Below, one piece after another: positions 58,956 through 64,000 of a DNA stretch of 64,000 nt. Under the pieces are notes generated by a model. It ran no database searches. It was not told the origin of the DNA and saw only the letters and a list, made by a program, of their open reading frames with translations. Source of the stretch: CAYRNR01 sp964425605 (GTDB lineage Bacteria > Myxococcota_A > UBA796 > UBA9615 > CAYRNR01); the NCBI GenBank assembly GCA_964425605.1, contig CAYRNR010000007.1, forward strand, positions 1-64,000. The letters are read 5' to 3'. Numbering within the stretch: the first letter of the stretch is position 1; each line of letters starts with the position of its first letter. Made by a program: the position numbers and the translations under genes.

Positions 58956-61900
58956 TCAGTAGATGTAGAGCGTCCCGTGCAGGTCGTTGCTGTACCCGTC
59001 GGCAGAGACCTGGATGGTGAACGAGACCGTGTGACCGCTGGGGGTCGAGGGGGCGACCTCGAAGTCGAAGTCGTTGTTGCACGTCTCGGTGGCCCCCGGA
59101 GCGATGTCCGGCCAGTTCTCGGAGTCGTCGGTGACGGTGATGTAGGGATCGTTGATCACCAGGGTCGCCTCCACGTTCGTGGCGGTGCCAGAGCCGCTGT
59201 TGGTCAGGGAGCTCAGCATCTCGATGTCCTCGCCGGGCTCGATCCGACCGTCTCCGTCACCGTCAGAGCCGCCGCTGGTGTCGTCGTCGATGGCGTAGGT
59301 GCCGGACGCGATGTCGGGGCTGCCCCCGCCGCCCTGGTTGGTCACCACGAAGTAGCCACCGAGGGAGTTGGAGTAGCCGTCGGCGGTGATGTCGAGGGTG
59401 AAGCTCACCGTGTGGCCGTCGGGGGTGATGGGATCCACGTCGAAGTCGAAGTCGTTGTTGCACGTCTCGGTGGCGCCCGGGGCGATGTCCGGATAGGACT
59501 CGGAGTCGTCGGTGACGCTGATGTACGCGTCGTTGATGACGAGGACGGCGCTGACGTTCGTCGCGGTCCCGGTGCCGGAGTTGGTGAGGGCGACCAGGAA
59601 CTCGATGTCTTCGCCCGCGTCGATGACGCCGTCTCCATTGCCGTCGGAACCGCCGCTGGTGTCGTCGTCGATGTCGAACGTGCCGGACGCGATGTCGGGA
59701 CCGTTGCCTCCCCCACCGCCGTTGTTGGTCACCACGAAGGTGCCGCCGAGGGAGTTGGCGTAGCCGTCGGCGGTGATGTCTAGGGTGAAGCTCACGGTGT
59801 GGCCGTCGGGGGTGCCGGGGTCCACGTCGAAGTCGAAGTCGTTGGTACACGTCTCGGTGGCGCCGGGCGCGATGTCGGGCCAGTCCTCGGAGTCGTCGGA
59901 GACGCTGATGTAGGCGTCGTTGATGACGAGGGCCGCGCTGACGTTGGTGGCCATGCTCGAGCCGCTGTTGATGAGATGGACCAGGAATTCGATGTCCTCG
60001 CCCGCGTCGATGACGCCGTCGTCGTTGCCGTCGGAGCCCCCGCTGGTGTCGTCGTCGATGGAGTACGTGCCGGACGCAATGTCGGGGCTTCCACCTCCTC
60101 CACCGGCGTTGTTCACCACGAACGAGCCGGTCAAGGAACGGGCGTAGCCGTCGGCCGTGATGTCGAGGGTGAAGCTCACCGTGTGACCGTCGGGAGTGCT
60201 GGGGTCCACGTCGAAGTCGAAGTCGTTGTTGCACGTCTCGGTGGCGCCGGGCGCGATGTCGGGCCAGTCCTCGGAGTCGTCGGAGACGCTGATGTAGGCG
60301 TCGTTGATGACGAGGGCCGCGCTGACGTTGGTGGCCGTGGCCGTCCCCGAGTTGGAGAGGTCGACCAGGAGCTCGATGTCCTCGCCCGCGTCGATGACGC
60401 CGTCGTCGTTGCCGTCGGAGCCGCCGCTGGTGTCGTCGTCGATGGCGTAGGAGATGGACGAGATGTTGGGGGCGCCGCCACCTCCGTGGTTGGTCACGAC
60501 GAAGGAGCCGGTCAGGGAGTTGGCGTAGCCGTCGGCCGTGATGTCGAGGGTGAAGCTCACGGTGTGACCGTCGGGAGTGCTGGGGTCCACGTCGAAGTCG
60601 AAGTCGTTGTTGCACGTCTCGGTGGCGCCCGGGGCGATGTCCGGATAGGACTCGGAGTCGTCGGTGACGCTGATGTACGCGTCGTTGATGACGAGGACGG
60701 CGCTGACGTTCGTCGCGGTTCCGGTGCCGGAGTTGGTGAGGTTCAACAGGAGCTCGATGTCCTCGCCTGCGTCGATGACGCCGTCGTCGTTGCCGTCGGA
60801 GCCCCCGCTGGTGTCGTCGTCAACGGAGTACGTGCCGGACGCGATGTCCGGGCTGCCGCCTCCTCCACCGGCGTTGTTCACCACGAAGGAGCCTGTCAGG
60901 GAACGGGCGTAGCCGTCGGCCGTGATGTCCAGGGTGAAGCTCACCGTGTGACCGTCCGGGGTGTTCGGATCCACGTCGAAGTCGAAGTCGTGGTCGCACG
61001 TCTCGGTGGCGCCCGGTGCGATGTCGGGCCAGTTCTCGGAGTCGTCGGTGACGCTGATGTAGGCGTCGTTGATGACGAGGACGGCGCTGAGGTTGGTGGC
61101 GGTGTCCGCGCCGGAGTTGGTGAGGCCCACCAAGAATTCGATGTCTTCGCCCGCGTCGATGACGCCGTCGCCGTTGCCGTCGGAGCCGCCGCTGGTGTCG
61201 TCGTCGATGGTGTAGGAGATCGACGAGATGTCCGGTGTCGCGTCCGCACCCGAGTACGCCTCGATATCCAGCGAGACCTCGTCGGCGAGATCGGGGACCG
61301 CGGCACAGAGATCGTGCAGCGCCCGCGCCTTGTTGCTGCTCGTGCCGCCGGAGTGGTGCAGGCCGATGGCGCGGTGGCTGGCCTCCGCGAAGACCAGCGC
61401 TCCGGAGGTCCCGCCGAGGGTGTCGGCGGAGTGGGCGAGCGCACCCGAACCATCGTATGACGTACCACTCGACGTGTAGTCGGCGGCCGGGTAGGACATC
61501 ACGATCCCGGGCGACATCTTCTTGGTCCGCTCGTCCTCGTCCTCCTCGTCGGCGACCCAGACACACCTGGCGCCGTCGGCGACCTCGTCCTCGCGGTAGC
61601 AGTTCTGGTGCAGGACGTACAGCGCGTCGCCGGCGACAGGTTCGGGGACGGTGGCCAGTTCGAGGTCGATGTACCCACCCAGGGATTCGGACAGGACCAG
61701 GCCGTCGTTGTCGTCGGGAGCACAGCGAAGCAGCGCCATGTCCTCGTCCTCGTCCTGAACCACGATGTCGTTGCAGATCCAGGCGTCGTCCCGGAGGTCC
61801 GATCGAGTGTCGTAGTCCTCGTCCACCAGGTAGTCGAAGTTCACCCGGAACGCGGAGGCGCCGTCGTCGACGCAGTGGTGGTTCGTGATGATCAGGGTGG

Positions 61901-62465
61901 GGGAGACGAGGGACGCCGTACATCGGTACGAGTCACCGTCGGCATCGGAGAAGGAGAAGTAGCCGACGAATCGGGCGAGCGCCCTCCGCTCGCTGTCCGC
62001 CTCCAGATCGGCGACCTCGGACCAGTCGAGGTCGTCGATGATCTTCTCGTCGTGGTCCTCGGCGCTGTCGTCCTGGCCGCCGTCGGTATCGTCGTCGTCG
62101 GCCAGGTCGTCGTCGTCCCCGGTGTCGTCATCGGCCGCCTGGTCGTCGTCGTCGCCGGGGGCACCGTCATCATCGTCGTCGCCCAGCGCGCCGCACTCAC
62201 ACTCGTCCCACCCCTCCTCGTCGTCGAGGCAGGTCTGCACGCCGTCGTCCCCCGAAGGGCAGGGGCAGTACTGGACCTCGCCCGGATCGCAGAACGAGCT
62301 GACCCCCCCACACCCGGCGAGGACCAGAACAGGCAGCCCCAGCATCAGGGCGAACGCGGCCAGGGGCAGCGTTCCGGGGGACCTGAGGATGCCGGGAACG
62401 GCGGCCTCGGTGCCGCGCGTCGAGTTGCCGAGAGCCGTGAGGGAACCGGGGGTGGAGCGATTCAT
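58956..62465 (-). CDS. Large surface lipoprotein: Asp-rich linker, trypsin-like protease domain, six beta repeats
   Basis: This encodes 1169 residues with GGAGG before the ATG at 62465. A long signal region ends in lipobox LVLAGC (Cys52). Next come Cys-rich CPCPSGDDGVQTC-type text and an Asp stretch. A serine-protease-like domain shows IITNHHC (His), DEDEDMALLRC (candidate Asp) and LGGTSGALVF (Ser). From about residue 415 there are six ~128-residue repeats, each beginning DDDTSGGSDGN.DGVIDAGEDIE, an acidic D-x-N/D-x-D-G-x-I-D-x-x-E calcium-binding-type loop, followed by TNVSAVLVINDAYISVTDDSE and SFTLDITADGY. Exported and cell-surface tethered. No sorting domain is seen. Confidence 0.9.
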   Translation of the reverse strand: MNRSTPGSLTALGNSTRGTEAAVPGILRSPGTLPLAAFALMLGLPVLVLAGCGGVSSFCDPGEVQYCPCPSGDDGVQTCLDDEEGWDECECGALGDDDDDGAPGDDDDQAADDDTGDDDDLADDDDTDGGQDDSAEDHDEKIIDDLDWSEVADLEADSERRALARFVGYFSFSDADGDSYRCTASLVSPTLIITNHHCVDDGASAFRVNFDYLVDEDYDTRSDLRDDAWICNDIVVQDEDEDMALLRCAPDDNDGLVLSESLGGYIDLELATVPEPVAGDALYVLHQNCYREDEVADGARCVWVADEEDEDERTKKMSPGIVMSYPAADYTSSGTSYDGSGALAHSADTLGGTSGALVFAEASHRAIGLHHSGGTSSNKARALHDLCAAVPDLADEVSLDIEAYSGADATPDISSISYTIDDDTSGGSDGNGDGVIDAGEDIEFLVGLTNSGADTATNLSAVLVINDAYISVTDDSENWPDIAPGATETCDHDFDFDVDPNTPDGHTVSFTLDITADGYARSLTGSFVVNNAGGGGGSPDIASGTYSVDDDTSGGSDGNDDGVIDAGEDIELLLNLTNSGTGTATNVSAVLVINDAYISVTDDSESYPDIAPGATETCNNDFDFDVDPSTPDGHTVSFTLDITADGYANSLTGSFVVTNHGGGGAPNISSISYAIDDDTSGGSDGNDDGVIDAGEDIELLVDLSNSGTATATNVSAALVINDAYISVSDDSEDWPDIAPGATETCNNDFDFDVDPSTPDGHTVSFTLDITADGYARSLTGSFVVNNAGGGGGSPDIASGTYSIDDDTSGGSDGNDDGVIDAGEDIEFLVHLINSGSSMATNVSAALVINDAYISVSDDSEDWPDIAPGATETCTNDFDFDVDPGTPDGHTVSFTLDITADGYANSLGGTFVVTNNGGGGGNGPDIASGTFDIDDDTSGGSDGNGDGVIDAGEDIEFLVALTNSGTGTATNVSAVLVINDAYISVTDDSESYPDIAPGATETCNNDFDFDVDPITPDGHTVSFTLDITADGYSNSLGGYFVVTNQGGGGSPDIASGTYAIDDDTSGGSDGDGDGRIEPGEDIEMLSSLTNSGSGTATNVEATLVINDPYITVTDDSENWPDIAPGATETCNNDFDFEVAPSTPSGHTVSFTIQVSADGYSNDLHGTLYIY
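58959..61240 (-). repeat. Six in-frame ~384-bp coding repeats
   Basis: The anchor GTGTCGTCGTCGAT-like sequence recurs at 59280, 59661, 60048, 60432, 60813 and 61197, i.e. at spacings of 381-387 bases. Adjacent units are nearly identical at DNA level, which suggests recent expansion or gene conversion and makes the region prone to copy-number change and assembly collapse. Confidence 0.9.
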
Positions 62466-62567
62466 GGTGGCCTCCTGCGAACCTTGTTCTCGTCCTCCCC
62501 TCTCCAGACGGCGCATTGCGAGCGGTCTGACAGCAAAAATTCTCGTCGGGGTGCAGCGCTCGAGCGG

Positions 62568-63812
<1,245 letters not shown>

Positions 63813-63831
63813 GGTGCCTCCTGCCTCCCGA

Positions 63832-64000
63832 TCAGTGGGTGTCCGGACGACGCCCGGAGCGAGACTGAGCGTTCCGCTCCACCGCACCCCACGAGCTGCG
63901 CGGAGCGCCCGGACCGCCGTGACCATGCGTGCGGTCGGGGGCGCGCAGGGACATCACGCGCTCCCAGCGCTGGTCGTTGCGGAACTCCACCACCAGCCAG
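63832..64000 (-). CDS. 3' end of a gene truncated by the window
   Basis: On the minus strand a frame enters from the right edge (first full codon at 63999) and runs to the TGA at 63832-63834. It reads WLVVEFRNDQRWERVMSLRA and then a Gly/Pro/Arg-rich tail of about 35 residues. It lies 19 bases upstream of clpX. The ordered N-terminal part and a normal stop support a real gene, but 55 residues are too few to identify it. Confidence 0.45.
   Translation of the reverse strand, partial: WLVVEFRNDQRWERVMSLRAPDRTHGHGGPGAPRSSWGAVERNAQSRSGRRPDTH

Noticed and set aside
59799..61460. Plus-strand 553-codon ORF of Val/Gly/Asp repeats
   Set aside because: It is antisense to the repeat region of the lipoprotein. 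The minus frame has a ribosome site, a lipobox and a protease domain, and the plus frame is its GC-rich shadow.

Overview
This is a GC-rich, densely coded bacterial chromosome segment. Genes are tightly packed, often with ATGA or GTGA overlaps. The abundance of Cys-lipoproteins, the Asp-rich exported proteins with a C-P-C-P...C-E-C type N-terminus, the Hanks-type kinase and the very large multidomain fusions suggest a Myxococcota-like (formerly deltaproteobacterial) organism. That is an inference from style; no rRNA or tRNA gene is visible to confirm it.

Left block (1-18.8 kb, mostly minus strand). A partial MscS-like channel, a membrane protein and a GDPD-type phosphodiesterase are followed by long minus-strand operons. 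These encode a TonB/ExbB/ExbD-like energised trio, secreted proteins, four lipoproteins, an SLT lytic transglycosylase, a membrane-anchored Ser/Thr kinase, three unknown cytosolic proteins and a protein with a Lon-type Ser/Lys protease domain. The identical 10-mer GTTCGTACAC lies 63-77 nt upstream of three genes in this block, two of them after clear intergenic gaps.

Middle block (19.0-41.7 kb, plus strand). Three unknown proteins precede a nine-gene array that begins and ends with related radical SAM proteins. Between them are an HD-domain protein, a transporter-HEAT-CNB-CYTH fusion, a CNB-CYTH protein with a degraded CYTH site, a degenerate and an intact KGGVGR-type MinD/ParA-like ATPase (both with helical repeats), a beta-helix protein and a cation-chloride-cotransporter-like protein. 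It looks like a nucleotide or polyphosphate signalling module.

Peptide block (42.4-47.3 kb, plus strand). This is the most striking part. Two tiny ORFs encode tandem 11-residue units GGDEIPAGTFH (four copies and two copies). Read after each Gly-Gly, the longer one is a 15-residue leader plus four DEIPAGTFHGG units ending exactly at the stop codon. All differences among the six DNA copies are synonymous. Around them are two paralogous ~91-95-residue proteins, a JAMM/JAB peptidase, a JAB-E1 (ThiF) fusion and a Clp/Hsp100-type ATPase. The arrangement resembles a miniature polyubiquitin-like or peptide-carrier system. I know of no described system of this form.

Right block (47.4-64 kb, minus strand). 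A tightly coupled eight-gene operon encodes a second Lon-like TPR protein, a PD-(D/E)XK-type nuclease, three unknowns, a DEAH helicase, a sigma-like protein and an unknown. It has the look of a defence or stress system. A large Asp-rich lipoprotein with a trypsin-like domain and six ~128-residue repeats follows, then ClpX and a partial gene at the edge. No stretch over 300 bases lacks a gene.
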